The translations under genes and the position numbers were made by a program. Positions 26,293 to 35,010 of a stretch of DNA of 64,000 nucleotides are shown piece after piece. The notes below the pieces were generated by a model. The model searched no databases. It was not told where the DNA came from and saw only the letters and a list, made by a program, of their open reading frames with translations. The first letter of the stretch is position 1; the number at the start of each line of letters is the position of its first letter. This stretch comes from Methylopila sp. Yamaguchi (lineage in GTDB: Bacteria > Pseudomonadota > Alphaproteobacteria > Rhizobiales > Methylopilaceae): positions 30,177-94,176 of the forward strand of contig NZ_BAUX01000017.1 in NCBI RefSeq assembly GCF_002897035.1, in the 5' to 3' direction.

Positions 26293-27554
26293 GCGGCGGC
26301 GCCATGGCCTCCGGCGACTGGATCGGCGCGGCGCTCGCCGCCGCCCGTCCGCAGGCGGTCGCGGCGCTGCTCCGACGGTTTCGCGATCTCGACCTCGCGG
26401 AAGAGGCCTTCCAGGAGGCCTGCCTCAAGGCCTTGAAGCATTGGCCGGACAACGGGCCGCCGCGCGATCCCGCGGCGTGGCTGATCTTCGTCGGCCGAAA
26501 CGTCGCGGTCGACGCCGTGCGCAAGCGCTCCCGGGAGCAGGAGCTTTCGGACGAGGACGCGCTGTCGGACCGCGAGGACGCCGAAGCGGCTGCGGCGGAG
26601 CGGATCGACGGCGCGAACTACCGCGACGACGTCCTGCGGCTGCTGTTCGTCTGCTGCCATCCCGACCTGCCGTCGACGCAGCAGATCGCGCTCGCGCTGC
26701 GGATCGTCTCCGGGCTCTCGGTCCGGCAGATCGCCCGCGCCTTCCTCGTGGGCGAGAGCGCGATGGAGCAGCGGATCACCCGCGCCAAGGCGAAGATCGC
26801 CCGCGCCGGCGTGCCGTTTGAAGTCCCCGGCGCGGTGGAGCGGGCGGAGCGCCTCGCGGCGGTCGCCGCCATGCTCTACCTCGTCTTCAACGAAGGCTAC
26901 TCGGCCCAGGGAACGGAGGCGGACGAGCGCGCGAAGCTCGCCGACGAAGCGATCCGGCTGACGCGGATCCTGCTCCGGCTGTTTCCGACCGAGCCCGAGA
27001 TCATGGGGCTTACGGCGCTCATGCTGCTGCAGCACGCCCGCGCGGCGAGCCGGTTCGATGCGGACGGCGCGGTGGTGCTGCTCGAGGACCAGGACCGCAG
27101 CCGCTGGAACCGCCCGATGATCGCCGAGGGGCTAGCGCTGATCGACAAGGCGATCCGCCATCGCCGGCCGGGCCCTTATCAGGTGCAGGCGGCGATCGCC
27201 GGTCTGCACGCCCGCGCCGCTCGGCCTGAGCAGACGGACTGGAGCGGCATCGACGCGCTGTACGCGACGCTCGAGATCATGCAGCCCTCGCCGGTCGTCA
27301 CGTTGAACCGGGCTGTGGCGACCTGGAAGGTCGCCGGCGCCGAGCAGGCGCTTGCGATGATCGAGCCGCTCGCCGCGAGGCTCGACGGCTACTTCCATTT
27401 CCATGGGTTGAGGGGCGGGCTGCTGATGCGCCTGGGACGGACGGCGGACGCGCGCGAGGCCTTCGGCCGCGCCATCGCCCTCGCGGGCACCGCCGCGGAG
27501 GCGGCCCACATCCGCGCGCATCTCGACCGGCTCACCGAAGCGGCGGGCGCATAG
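26289..27554 (+). CDS. ECF sigma factor, ECF42 group
   Basis: A 421-residue sigma factor. Region 2 (DLAEEAFQEACLKALKHWP, then DPAAWLIFVGRNVAVDAVRK) and region 4 (RIVSGLSVRQIARAF, AMEQRITRAKAKIA) fill the first 185 residues. A long C-terminal extension of about 230 residues (FNEGYSAQG, LMLLQHARAASRFDADG, then TPR-like helices) marks the ECF42/DUF6596 type, which lacks an anti-sigma factor and is probably controlled through this extension. It is co-transcribed with the YCII gene. Confidence 0.9.
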   Translation: MSGGAMASGDWIGAALAAARPQAVAALLRRFRDLDLAEEAFQEACLKALKHWPDNGPPRDPAAWLIFVGRNVAVDAVRKRSREQELSDEDALSDREDAEAAAAERIDGANYRDDVLRLLFVCCHPDLPSTQQIALALRIVSGLSVRQIARAFLVGESAMEQRITRAKAKIARAGVPFEVPGAVERAERLAAVAAMLYLVFNEGYSAQGTEADERAKLADEAIRLTRILLRLFPTEPEIMGLTALMLLQHARAASRFDADGAVVLLEDQDRSRWNRPMIAEGLALIDKAIRHRRPGPYQVQAAIAGLHARAARPEQTDWSGIDALYATLEIMQPSPVVTLNRAVATWKVAGAEQALAMIEPLAARLDGYFHFHGLRGGLLMRLGRTADAREAFGRAIALAGTAAEAAHIRAHLDRLTEAAGA

Positions 27555-27694
27555 CTTCGTAGAAACTCTTAACTCGGGATGCATTGGACGCAGGACTGGT
27601 GTGCGACGAAAGGCGTAGAAGTCTGGCATGCCACATGCCAAATCAGCGTCAACGAAGCGCCGCGCTTCACGCCCATCTCCGAAAGGACCTCACC

Positions 27695-27856
27695 ATGTCC
27701 ACGTCCACCCTCGCATCCGCCTCGTCCGCCTCGATCGACGCCGGCTCGTTCTTCGGCCGGATCTTCGCTCGCATCCGTCTGGAGATCTCCGCCTTCTTCG
27801 ACGAGCTGCATGCGGCGCAGGTCCGCACCAACACGCAGGAGCCCTTCGGCCTCTGA
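27695..27856 (+). CDS. small hypothetical protein
   Basis: A 53-residue protein with a Ser/Ala-rich start and an amphipathic helix (FFGRIFARIRLEISAFFDE). The ATG follows gaaagga, and a strong rho-independent terminator lies about 30 bases after the stop, so it is a real monocistronic unit. No family is recognised. A longer in-frame start at 27584 has no ribosome site. Confidence 0.6.
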   Translation: MSTSTLASASSASIDAGSFFGRIFARIRLEISAFFDELHAAQVRTNTQEPFGL

Positions 27857-27884
27857 GCCGGATCGCTCACGCTGGGACTGCCGA

Positions 27885-27915
27885 AGCGCCGGGCTCCACG
27901 CCCGGCGCTTTTTTT
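27885..27915 (+). terminator. rho-independent terminator
   Basis: AGCGCCGGGC at 27885-27894 pairs with GCCCGGCGCT at 27900-27909 around TCCAC, followed by seven T. Confidence 0.92.
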
Positions 27916-28049
27916 CGCCGTCTTGAGGACATGATTCCGGAACCAGTCACACCATCGTGCGTTTTCACAGCACGACGGCGCGAAAACCCGAAGCGGGCCG
28001 ACGCTTCGCCGCGTCGCCTGCGTGGCTTACCCGGAAAGGACTGCGAAAC

Positions 28050-28211
28050 ATGACTCCCTTGATCGGCATTCTGATCACCGTCCTGGTGATCTTCCTGGTG
28101 CTTTATCTCGTCGGAATGCTGCCGATCGACGGTCGGGCGAAGCAGATCATCCGGATCATCGTGATCATCATCGGCATCATTTCGCTGCTGAAGTACCTGG
28201 CGGTCTTCTGA
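28050..28211 (+). CDS. small Thivi_2564-like membrane protein
   Basis: A 53-residue protein with two hydrophobic helices (ILITVLVIFLVLYLV and IIRIIVIIIGIISLL) separated by the turn LPIDGRAKQ. This layout, including the DG-x-x-K turn between helices, matches the small Thivi_2564-type family. Function is unknown. The ATG follows ggaaagga and a terminator is 25 bases past the stop. Confidence 0.7.
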   Translation: MTPLIGILITVLVIFLVLYLVGMLPIDGRAKQIIRIIVIIIGIISLLKYLAVF

Positions 28212-28236
28212 GAGCTGAACGACGATCGGAATGACG

Positions 28237-28269
28237 AACGGCCGGGTTTGACCCGGCCGTTTTCGTTTT
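28237..28269 (+). terminator. rho-independent terminator
   Basis: AACGGCCGGGT at 28237-28247 pairs with ACCCGGCCGTT at 28251-28261 around TTG, followed by a T-rich tract. It serves the small membrane protein gene and lies just before the convergent galE end. Confidence 0.9.
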
Positions 28270-28292
28270 GGCGTTCGACCTGGAACGCGGCG

Positions 28293-29312
28293 CTACGATG
28301 CCCGGCGGCGTCCTCTCGCCGCGGCGTCGGCGCTAAAGGGGCCATGCAGACGCTCCCAGCCGAAAGCATGCGCGACGATCGTGTCCAGGTCGTCATGCCG
28401 CGGCGTCCAGTGGAGCGTCTGGCGAATGCGCCGGGCGTCCGCGACCGAGACGAAGGGGTCGCCCTCTCGGCGGGCCTTTTCGCGTACCGGGAAGTCTCGT
28501 CCGCTCACGCGTTTCACGGCCGCGATCACCTCGCGGACCGAAAAACCGCCGCCGTAGCCGCAGTTCAGCGTCAGGCTGCCGCCGTCGTTCCGAAGGTGGT
28601 CCAAAGCCGCCACATGCGCGTCGGCGAGATCCGAGACGTGGATGTAGTCGCGCACGCCGGTTCCGTCGGGCGTCGGAAGGTCGACGCCGAGGATGTCGAG
28701 GCCGTCCGTCACGCCGAGGGCCGCGCGGACGGCGAGGGTGATCAGGTTGGTGGCTCCCGGCGCGCGCTGCCCCGTGCGCATCTGCGGGTCGGCCCCGGCT
28801 ACGTTGAAGTATCGCAGGACGACGTAGCGCAGCCCATGCGCCGCCGCGGCGTCCTGGAGAATTCTTTCCGACATCATCTTCGACGCGCCATAGGGCGACG
28901 CGGGAACGAGCGGAGCGTCCTCCCGCGTCGGCGTCGGGGGCAGGAGGCCGTAGACCGCCGCGGTCGATGAGAAGATGAAGCGGCTGACGCCGCCGACGAC
29001 CATCGCGCTCAGCAGCCGGCGCGTCTTTTCGGTGTTCGCGCCGTAGGTCCCGAGGGGATCGCGGACCGAGTCCGGCACGACGATCTTCGCCGCGAAATGC
29101 GCGACGGCGTCGATCCGGTGCTTGGCGAGCGTCCGAAGCACCAGCGCCTCGTCGCCGACGTCGCCGACGACCAGCGGCACCTCGGCCGGCACGGCGTGCC
29201 GGGCCCCCGTGGAAAGGTCGTCCAGCACCACCACGGGCTCGCCCCGATCGCGCAGCGCCAGCACCATGTGGGAGCCGATGTACCCGGCTCCTCCGGTCAC
29301 AAGAACGGTCAT
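28293..29312 (-). CDS. galE: UDP-glucose 4-epimerase
   Basis: A 339-residue extended SDR that interconverts UDP-glucose and UDP-galactose for exopolysaccharide or lipopolysaccharide. The NAD motif is GGAGYIGS at residue 7. The catalytic Ser/Thr lies in FSSTAAVYG, and YGASK supplies Tyr and Lys. NVAGADP, GTGVRDYIHVSDLA and the C-terminal WTPRHDDL are diagnostic of GalE. Its length is normal. The neighbours give no operon context, so the sugar pathway it serves is not evident. Confidence 0.92.
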   Translation of the reverse strand: MTVLVTGGAGYIGSHMVLALRDRGEPVVVLDDLSTGARHAVPAEVPLVVGDVGDEALVLRTLAKHRIDAVAHFAAKIVVPDSVRDPLGTYGANTEKTRRLLSAMVVGGVSRFIFSSTAAVYGLLPPTPTREDAPLVPASPYGASKMMSERILQDAAAAHGLRYVVLRYFNVAGADPQMRTGQRAPGATNLITLAVRAALGVTDGLDILGVDLPTPDGTGVRDYIHVSDLADAHVAALDHLRNDGGSLTLNCGYGGGFSVREVIAAVKRVSGRDFPVREKARREGDPFVSVADARRIRQTLHWTPRHDDLDTIVAHAFGWERLHGPFSADAAARGRRRAS

Positions 29313-29479
29313 GCCCTGTCCTTCAGGCGCGAGGCTCGTCCCGCGCTCATGATCCTAGGCGCCTGCGCCTTACCGCGAGGTGAAGCGCAAACAGTCTCGT
29401 TCCGGGACATCTGGCTAACCAAGGATTCACTCTGTTTGCGCTAGGCCATGTCTTCGGCGCAGCCGCATGAGGAAATCCG

Positions 29480-31642
29480 GTGGTCAAGACGGGCGACGCG
29501 CAACGCGGCGGATGGCGAAACGGCTTGGCTGCGCGGCTCACGGCGCTGACGGGGCTGCTCCTCGTCGCGCTCGCCGGAGCCGTGGTGGCCTTCACAGCGT
29601 TCGAAAGCCGTCGCGACGCCGCAGATCGGATGGTCGCGGAGCTCGCCGGCGACGTGCAGGCCGCCGCCGAGGCGCTCGGCCGCGGGGATGAGGTCCACGA
29701 CGTCCTGAAAGCGCTCTCCGCCCGGCCGCAGGCCCTCTACGTCACGCTCGACGCGCGCGGAGGCGACGTCGTCGTCGCCCTGGCGCCTGCCGCGCAGCCG
29801 CCCGCGGTGGCTCGCGACGTCTTGGCCGAAACCAGCGGCGACGGGCCTGCGGCGATCACCCTGGCCGATGGCGCGGCCCACGCCGCCAAGACTGTGGCGC
29901 TCAGCGGCGGGGGAGAGGCGACCCTCCGCGTCGGCGTGTCGCTGGCGGCCGCCGACGCCTCGGCCGCGTCCGCCGCGTCCCGCGGACTGATCGCGGCGCT
30001 TGCCGTGCTCCTCGTCGGCCTTCCCGCCTTCGCGCTCGTCGTTCGACGCACGCTCAGCCCGCTGCGCGGTCTGGCCCAGGCGATCAGCCGCGTCGACGGC
30101 GCAAGCCTCGAGGTCGACCGCGCGGCGCTCCGCCGCGACGAGATCGGCGATCTCGCCCGAGCGCATTCGACCATGACGCGCGAGATGTTCCGCAATGCGG
30201 CCGCGCTCCGGCGCGCCGCGTTCGACGATCCGCTCACGCGCCTGATGAACCGCGACGGGCTCAACCGTCGGCTGTCCGAGGCGCTGCAGGTGGGGCAGGG
30301 CGTCGCGCTGCTTAAGATCGAAGTGGGCGGCCTCGAGCGGGTCACGACCGGCCTCGGACCGGCCGGCGCCGATGCGGCCGTCCATGGCGCCGCCGACCGC
30401 GTGCGGGAGGCCGCAGCCGAGTGGACCCGCCGCGCCCGCGCAATCCATGCGCTCGGCGACGATCTTGCAGTCTCCGTCGCCCGCATCGGGGAAGCGCAGT
30501 TCGCCCTGCTCGCCCATGGCGCCGGCGAAGCCGCCGCGGAGGAGCTCGCCAGGCTGACGCTCGCGGCGTTCGAGGGGCCGCTGCGGCTCGACGAGCATCG
30601 GATCGGGCTGTCGCCCGCGATCGGCGTCGCCTTCGCGCCCCAGCACGGCGACCGCGCCGAAGCCTTGATGCGTTCGGCCGGCGCGGCGCTCGCCGCGGCC
30701 CGGCTCGCGCGCGGCCCCGCCGTCCGGATCGCGGGCGCGGAGCTGAACGACCGCGCGTACTCACGCCTCCGGATCGAGCAGGAGCTGCGGCGGGCGCTGG
30801 CGGAGGACGAGCTCGAAGTGCATTACCAGCCGCAGCTCGCGCTTGGCGGCGGCCGCGTGATCGGGGCCGAGGCCTTGGTGCGGTGGCGCCATCCTCTGCG
30901 CGGCCTGATCGCGCCCGGCGAGTTCGTGCCCGTGGCGGAGGAGACCGGTCTGGTCGAGCCGCTCGGCCGCTTCGTGCTGGCCCAGGCCAGCCGGCAGGCG
31001 GCGGCGTGGGCGAGCATGGGGATCCCGATCCGCGTCGCGGTCAATGTGTCGCCGCTGCAGTTCCGCAATCCGAGGTTTTCGGAGGCGGCTCTCCAGATCA
31101 TCCGGGAGGCGGGCGCCGATCCCAGCCGTATCGAGCTCGAGATCACCGAAAGCGCAGCCATGGCCGATCCGTCCCACGCCGCCCGGGAGCTGGCGCCGCT
31201 CAGGAGCGCAGGGGTGCGGATCGCGATCGACGACTTCGGCACCGGCTATTCGAACTTCGCCGCGCTGACCCAACTGCCGTTCGACGTGCTGAAGATCGAC
31301 CGCAGCTTCGTCCGCGACGCCCTGGTGACGCCGGGCGCCCGGGTCGTGGTGGAGGCGGTGCTGGGCCTCGCCCGGAACCTGGACGTCGAGACGGTGGCGG
31401 AAGGCGTGGAGACCGAGGAGCAACGCGCGTTCGTGACCGCGGGCGGGTGCACGTTCGGGCAGGGCTACCTGTTCGGCCGGCCGATGCCCGGCGATGCGTT
31501 CGAAGCTTGGTACGCGAACCGCCTGGGAGCGCAGCTCCGCGCTGTCGTGGCCGAGGCGCAGGCTCAGCCTTGGGGGAGGCACGCGGCCGCCCGCGCCGTC
31601 ATTCCGCCGTCACCCGGCTTCGCGCAGCCCGCCGCGTCGTAG
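29480..31642 (+). CDS. membrane GGDEF/EAL protein, probable c-di-GMP phosphodiesterase
   Basis: A 720-residue inner-membrane protein. TM1 (about 18-42) and TM2 (about 168-190) flank a periplasmic sensor. A HAMP-like linker and a degenerate GGDEF domain (about 250-420) follow. The GGDEF motif reads GEAQF, so cyclase activity is unlikely. The EAL domain (about 440-690) looks complete: EALVRWRHP, NVSPLQF, ELEITES, IDDFGTGYSN, LKIDRSF, AEGVETEEQ and GQGYLFGRP. It should hydrolyse c-di-GMP and so favour motility. The GTG start follows gaggaaa. Confidence 0.9.
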   Translation: MVKTGDAQRGGWRNGLAARLTALTGLLLVALAGAVVAFTAFESRRDAADRMVAELAGDVQAAAEALGRGDEVHDVLKALSARPQALYVTLDARGGDVVVALAPAAQPPAVARDVLAETSGDGPAAITLADGAAHAAKTVALSGGGEATLRVGVSLAAADASAASAASRGLIAALAVLLVGLPAFALVVRRTLSPLRGLAQAISRVDGASLEVDRAALRRDEIGDLARAHSTMTREMFRNAAALRRAAFDDPLTRLMNRDGLNRRLSEALQVGQGVALLKIEVGGLERVTTGLGPAGADAAVHGAADRVREAAAEWTRRARAIHALGDDLAVSVARIGEAQFALLAHGAGEAAAEELARLTLAAFEGPLRLDEHRIGLSPAIGVAFAPQHGDRAEALMRSAGAALAAARLARGPAVRIAGAELNDRAYSRLRIEQELRRALAEDELEVHYQPQLALGGGRVIGAEALVRWRHPLRGLIAPGEFVPVAEETGLVEPLGRFVLAQASRQAAAWASMGIPIRVAVNVSPLQFRNPRFSEAALQIIREAGADPSRIELEITESAAMADPSHAARELAPLRSAGVRIAIDDFGTGYSNFAALTQLPFDVLKIDRSFVRDALVTPGARVVVEAVLGLARNLDVETVAEGVETEEQRAFVTAGGCTFGQGYLFGRPMPGDAFEAWYANRLGAQLRAVVAEAQAQPWGRHAAARAVIPPSPGFAQPAAS

Positions 31643-31775
31643 GCGCGCAAGGGGGCGGTCGTCCCGTCGCCGCGCGCGCATGCGTCCGCGCGCATGCGTC
31701 ATTGAGCCGACACGCCGAAGCGTCTAGAAGGCGCGGGCCGAACGCCATCTTCGGACCGCGAGGACGCAACGCATC

Positions 31776-32669
31776 ATGACCGCCCCGAACGCTCCCCACG
31801 ACACCGCCCGGATCCTGGTCGAGGCGCTCCCCTATATGCAGCGCTACGACGCGGCGACGGTGGTCGTGAAGTACGGGGGCAACGCGATGGGCGACTCCGA
31901 CGCCGCTCGCTGGTTCGCGCAGGACGTCGCGATCCTGAAAGAGGTCGGCATCAATCCTGTGGTGGTGCACGGCGGCGGACCGCAGATCGGGCGCATGCTC
32001 GACCGGCTCGGCATCAAGAGCGAGTTTAAGGCCGGGCTGCGCGTCACCGACCAGGCGACGGTCGAGATCGTGGAGATGATCCTCGCCGGCGCAATCAACA
32101 AGAACATCGTGGCCTCGATCAACGCCGAAGGCGGGCGCGCCATCGGGCTGTCGGGCAAGGACGGGGGAATGGTGTTCGCCCGCAAGGTCAGCCGCAGCCT
32201 GATCAACCCGGAGACCGGCCAGGAGGAGGTCGTCGACTTCGGCTTCGTCGGCGAGCCGGCCGAGGTCGACCGCACCGTGCTCGACTGGGCGATCACCTCG
32301 GACTTCATCCCGGTCGTCGCCCCGGTTGCGGGCTCGGCCGACGGCCGTGAGACCTACAACGTCAACGCCGACACCTTCGCCGGCGCGATCGCGGGGGCCG
32401 TCGGCGCCAAGCGCCTCCTGATGCTGACCGACGTTCCGGGAGTGCTCGACCGCGATAAGAATCTGATCCAGCAGCTGTCGGTCGAGGAAGCCCGCCGGCT
32501 GATCGCCGACGGCACCGTGTCAGGCGGCATGATCCCTAAGGTCGAGACCTGCATCTACGCCGTCGAGCGTGGCGTCGAGGGCGTCGTCATCCTCGACGGC
32601 AAGACCCCGCACGCCGTGCTCATGGAGCTTCTGACGCCAGGCGGCGCCGGCACGCTGATCACGCGGTGA
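31776..32669 (+). CDS. argB: acetylglutamate kinase
   Basis: A 297-residue ArgB, which phosphorylates N-acetylglutamate in the second step of arginine synthesis. [11 protein letters not shown] and [13 protein letters not shown] are the nucleotide and substrate loops. The mid-region GLSGKDGGM and [21 protein letters not shown] motifs are typical, and [16 protein letters not shown] is the arginine-sensitive C-terminal part. The stop overlaps the next gene (GTGA). Two protein genes follow on the same strand. Confidence 0.96.
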   Translation: MTAPNAPHDTARILVEALPYMQRYDAATVVVKYGGNAMGDSDAARWFAQDVAILKEVGINPVVVHGGGPQIGRMLDRLGIKSEFKAGLRVTDQATVEIVEMILAGAINKNIVASINAEGGRAIGLSGKDGGMVFARKVSRSLINPETGQEEVVDFGFVGEPAEVDRTVLDWAITSDFIPVVAPVAGSADGRETYNVNADTFAGAIAGAVGAKRLLMLTDVPGVLDRDKNLIQQLSVEEARRLIADGTVSGGMIPKVETCIYAVERGVEGVVILDGKTPHAVLMELLTPGGAGTLITR

Positions 32670-32998
32670 GCAACGTCGTCGATTTCCGCAAGGCGCAGAA
32701 GAAGAAGGCGGAGCCGAAGCCCGCGCCGGGCGCCCCCAAGCGACGCTCCGCGGCCGAGTTCGCCATGGCCGTGGGCCTCACCGGAGTGGCGATCTTCCTG
32801 GCGCCGACGCTCTGGACCGGCGTCCCGGTGCATCTCTTGGCGGTGGTCAACCTTCTTGTCGCCGCGGTCTATGTGCAGCAGGGCCCCCGGCTGCTCGCGA
32901 TCCTTTGGATCGCGCTGTCGTTCGCCGTTCTTGCAGTCTTCAGCGAGGCCTCGCCCGTGGCCTACGCGCTTGGCGTGGCGTTCGCGACCTTCGGTTGA
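32666..32998 (+). CDS. small membrane protein coupled to argB
   Basis: A 110-residue protein. A basic N-terminus ([13 protein letters not shown]) is followed by three hydrophobic segments at about 33-50, 54-68 and 74-105. GTG 32666 overlaps the argB stop by 4 bases. No family is recognised; position and size match uncharacterised membrane proteins that follow argB in some alphaproteobacteria, but that is an impression. Confidence 0.65.
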   Translation: MSNVVDFRKAQKKKAEPKPAPGAPKRRSAAEFAMAVGLTGVAIFLAPTLWTGVPVHLLAVVNLLVAAVYVQQGPRLLAILWIALSFAVLAVFSEASPVAYALGVAFATFG

Positions 32999-33122
32999 GC
33001 GCCGGCGCGGCGCAGCCTTGGAAAAGCCGCGAGCCGGGCCCACGTAAAATCGTTCATAAACGAGCGCCATGCTGCGCGCTCGATCTCATCATGGACGTCC
33101 CCTGAATGACGCGCTCGCTCGC

Positions 33123-33884
33123 ATGAACGACCTGCCCGATCCCGCCGCTTTAGGCCGCCTCGCGGCGCATGCGGTCGTCGCCGAAGCCAAGGGCTTCGAC
33201 CACGTCGACACCTGGGTGTTCGATCTCGACAACACGCTCTACCCCGCCTCCGCAGGGCTGTTTTCGCTGATCGACGCTAAGATGACCGCCTTCATCGCCG
33301 GCCGCTACGGCATCGATGGCCTGTCGGCGCGCGCGCTTCAGAAATACTACTACCGCACCTACGGCACGACGCTGCGCGGCCTGATGACGGAGGACGCGCT
33401 CGATCCGCACGCCTTCCTGGCCTTCGTGCACGACATCGACCATTCGGTGCTGACGCCGGCGCCCGACCTTGCGGCCGCGATCGCGCGGCTTCCCGGCCGG
33501 CGCTTCGTCCTGACCAACGGCTCGCGGCGCCACGCCGAGAACGTCGCGGCCAAACTCGGCCTGCTCGAGCTGTTCGACGACGTGTTCGACATCGCCGCAG
33601 CGAGCTTCGTGCCGAAGCCGGACCAGTCCGCCTATCAGACGTTCCTGGACCTGCACGGCGTGGAGCCCACCCGGGCGGCGATGTTCGAGGACCTGTCCAA
33701 GAACCTCGTCGCGCCGCATGCGCTCGGCATGCGGACGGTGCTGGTCACCCCCAAGGCGGGAGAGCCGGACCTCGGGGAGCGGCTGACGGCGGCGGACGAC
33801 GACCGCGGCGGCCCGCACGTGGACCACGTGACGGACGATCTGACCGGCTTCCTGTCCGCGCTCGCTCTCGTAGCCGCCGAATAG
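33123..33884 (+). CDS. HAD hydrolase, pyrimidine 5'-nucleotidase-like
   Basis: A 253-residue HAD protein of the Phm8/SDT1 type, which dephosphorylates pyrimidine nucleotides. Motif I is VFDLDNTLYP, motif II is FVLTNGSRRH, the Lys motif is FVPKPD and motif IV is AMFEDLSKNL. The cap region has KYYYRTYGTTLRGL, a signature of this subgroup. ATG 33123 starts before the conserved N-terminus; a longer frame from 33069 is possible. A C-terminal acidic stretch (TAADDDRGG) is not part of the core. Confidence 0.88.
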   Translation: MNDLPDPAALGRLAAHAVVAEAKGFDHVDTWVFDLDNTLYPASAGLFSLIDAKMTAFIAGRYGIDGLSARALQKYYYRTYGTTLRGLMTEDALDPHAFLAFVHDIDHSVLTPAPDLAAAIARLPGRRFVLTNGSRRHAENVAAKLGLLELFDDVFDIAAASFVPKPDQSAYQTFLDLHGVEPTRAAMFEDLSKNLVAPHALGMRTVLVTPKAGEPDLGERLTAADDDRGGPHVDHVTDDLTGFLSALALVAAE

Positions 33885-34002
33885 TTCGCGCGCGTCAGGC
33901 TTTGGTCGATCACGCCGCAGCTTGCGGGGAGGGGCGCGTCTCGTCATCTTGACGCTCCGGCGCCGACAGAAGCGCCGCCGCCCTGGGGAGCCCCTCGCGA
34001 CG

Positions 34003-35001
34003 ATGGAAACGCCTACCGACTTCGAGGTCGTGGACGACGCGCCGAGCGCGCGTGCGGCCGAGACCGAAGCGATGGTCCGTGCGGCTTGGCTGTACTTCGT
34101 CGGGGAGATGAACCAGAGCGAGATCGCCGACCGGCTGGGGCTTTCGCGCGTGAAGGTCAACCGGCTGATCGCCGCCGCCCGCAGCGAGGGTGTGGTGGAC
34201 GTGCGCATCGTCCATCCCTCGATCGAGCTCATCGAGCTCGAGAACCGGATGTGCCACGCCTACAAGCTCGATTCGTGCCGGGTCGTTCCGGCCGCGGGGG
34301 AGGGCGGGGAGTCCGAGATCGACAAGCGCTTCGTCGCCATCGCCGCCGCCGAGACGCTGGCGCGGGGCGTGGCGCAGAAGCCGGACGGCGTGTTCGCGCT
34401 GTCCTGGGGCACGACCATGGCCGCCGTCGCCCATGCCTACCGCGGCGCCCGGGCGCCGCGCGCGCGCTTCGTGTCGGTGATGGGATCCCTGACCCGCAAG
34501 GCGGCGTCCAACCCCTACGAGGTCGTCCACCGCATCGCCGAGCGCACCGGCGGGGAAGGCTACTTCATTCCGGCTCCCTATCTCGCCGACACCATGGCGG
34601 ACCGCGAGGTGCTGATGGCGCAGCGCACGGTGCGGACGTCGCTCGACCTCGCCCGCTCCGCCGACCTCGCCATGAGCGGCGTCACCGAAGCGACGCCGAG
34701 CTCCTTCCTTGTGGCGCAGAAGCTCGTGACGATCGACGAGCTGGAGGACTGCCGGGCGAACGGCGCGGTCGGCTCCTTCGCCGGCCTGTTCTTCGACCGG
34801 GACGGGCGCTTCGTGGACTGCGACGTCAACCGCCGCCGGGTGGGCGTGTCCGGCGAGACCTTCCGCGGGCTGAACACCGTGGGGATCGCCGCCGGCCGCT
34901 CAAAGATCGAGTCCGTGCTGGCCGCCCTCCGGGGCGGCGTGTTCCGCCACCTCGTCACGGACGAGACGGTCGCACGGGGTCTGCTCGCCGAGGCGGGATG
35001 A
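34003..35001 (+). CDS. sugar-binding transcriptional regulator, SorC/DeoR type
   Basis: A 332-residue regulator. The N-terminal helix-turn-helix is MNQSEIADRLGLSRVKVNRLI (residues about 37-58). The rest is a SorC-like sugar-phosphate-binding domain: FALSWGTTM, VSVMGSLTRKAASNPYEVVHRIAER, YFIPAPYLADT, and a closing GSFAGLFFDRDGRFVD and GIAAGRSKIESVLAALRGG. It probably controls sugar or polyol genes not present here. The stop is 8 bases from the convergent ThDP gene end. The frame extending upstream from 34003 has no ribosome site. Confidence 0.85.
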   Translation: METPTDFEVVDDAPSARAAETEAMVRAAWLYFVGEMNQSEIADRLGLSRVKVNRLIAAARSEGVVDVRIVHPSIELIELENRMCHAYKLDSCRVVPAAGEGGESEIDKRFVAIAAAETLARGVAQKPDGVFALSWGTTMAAVAHAYRGARAPRARFVSVMGSLTRKAASNPYEVVHRIAERTGGEGYFIPAPYLADTMADREVLMAQRTVRTSLDLARSADLAMSGVTEATPSSFLVAQKLVTIDELEDCRANGAVGSFAGLFFDRDGRFVDCDVNRRRVGVSGETFRGLNTVGIAAGRSKIESVLAALRGGVFRHLVTDETVARGLLAEAG

Positions 35002-35010
35002 CCGCTCGGG

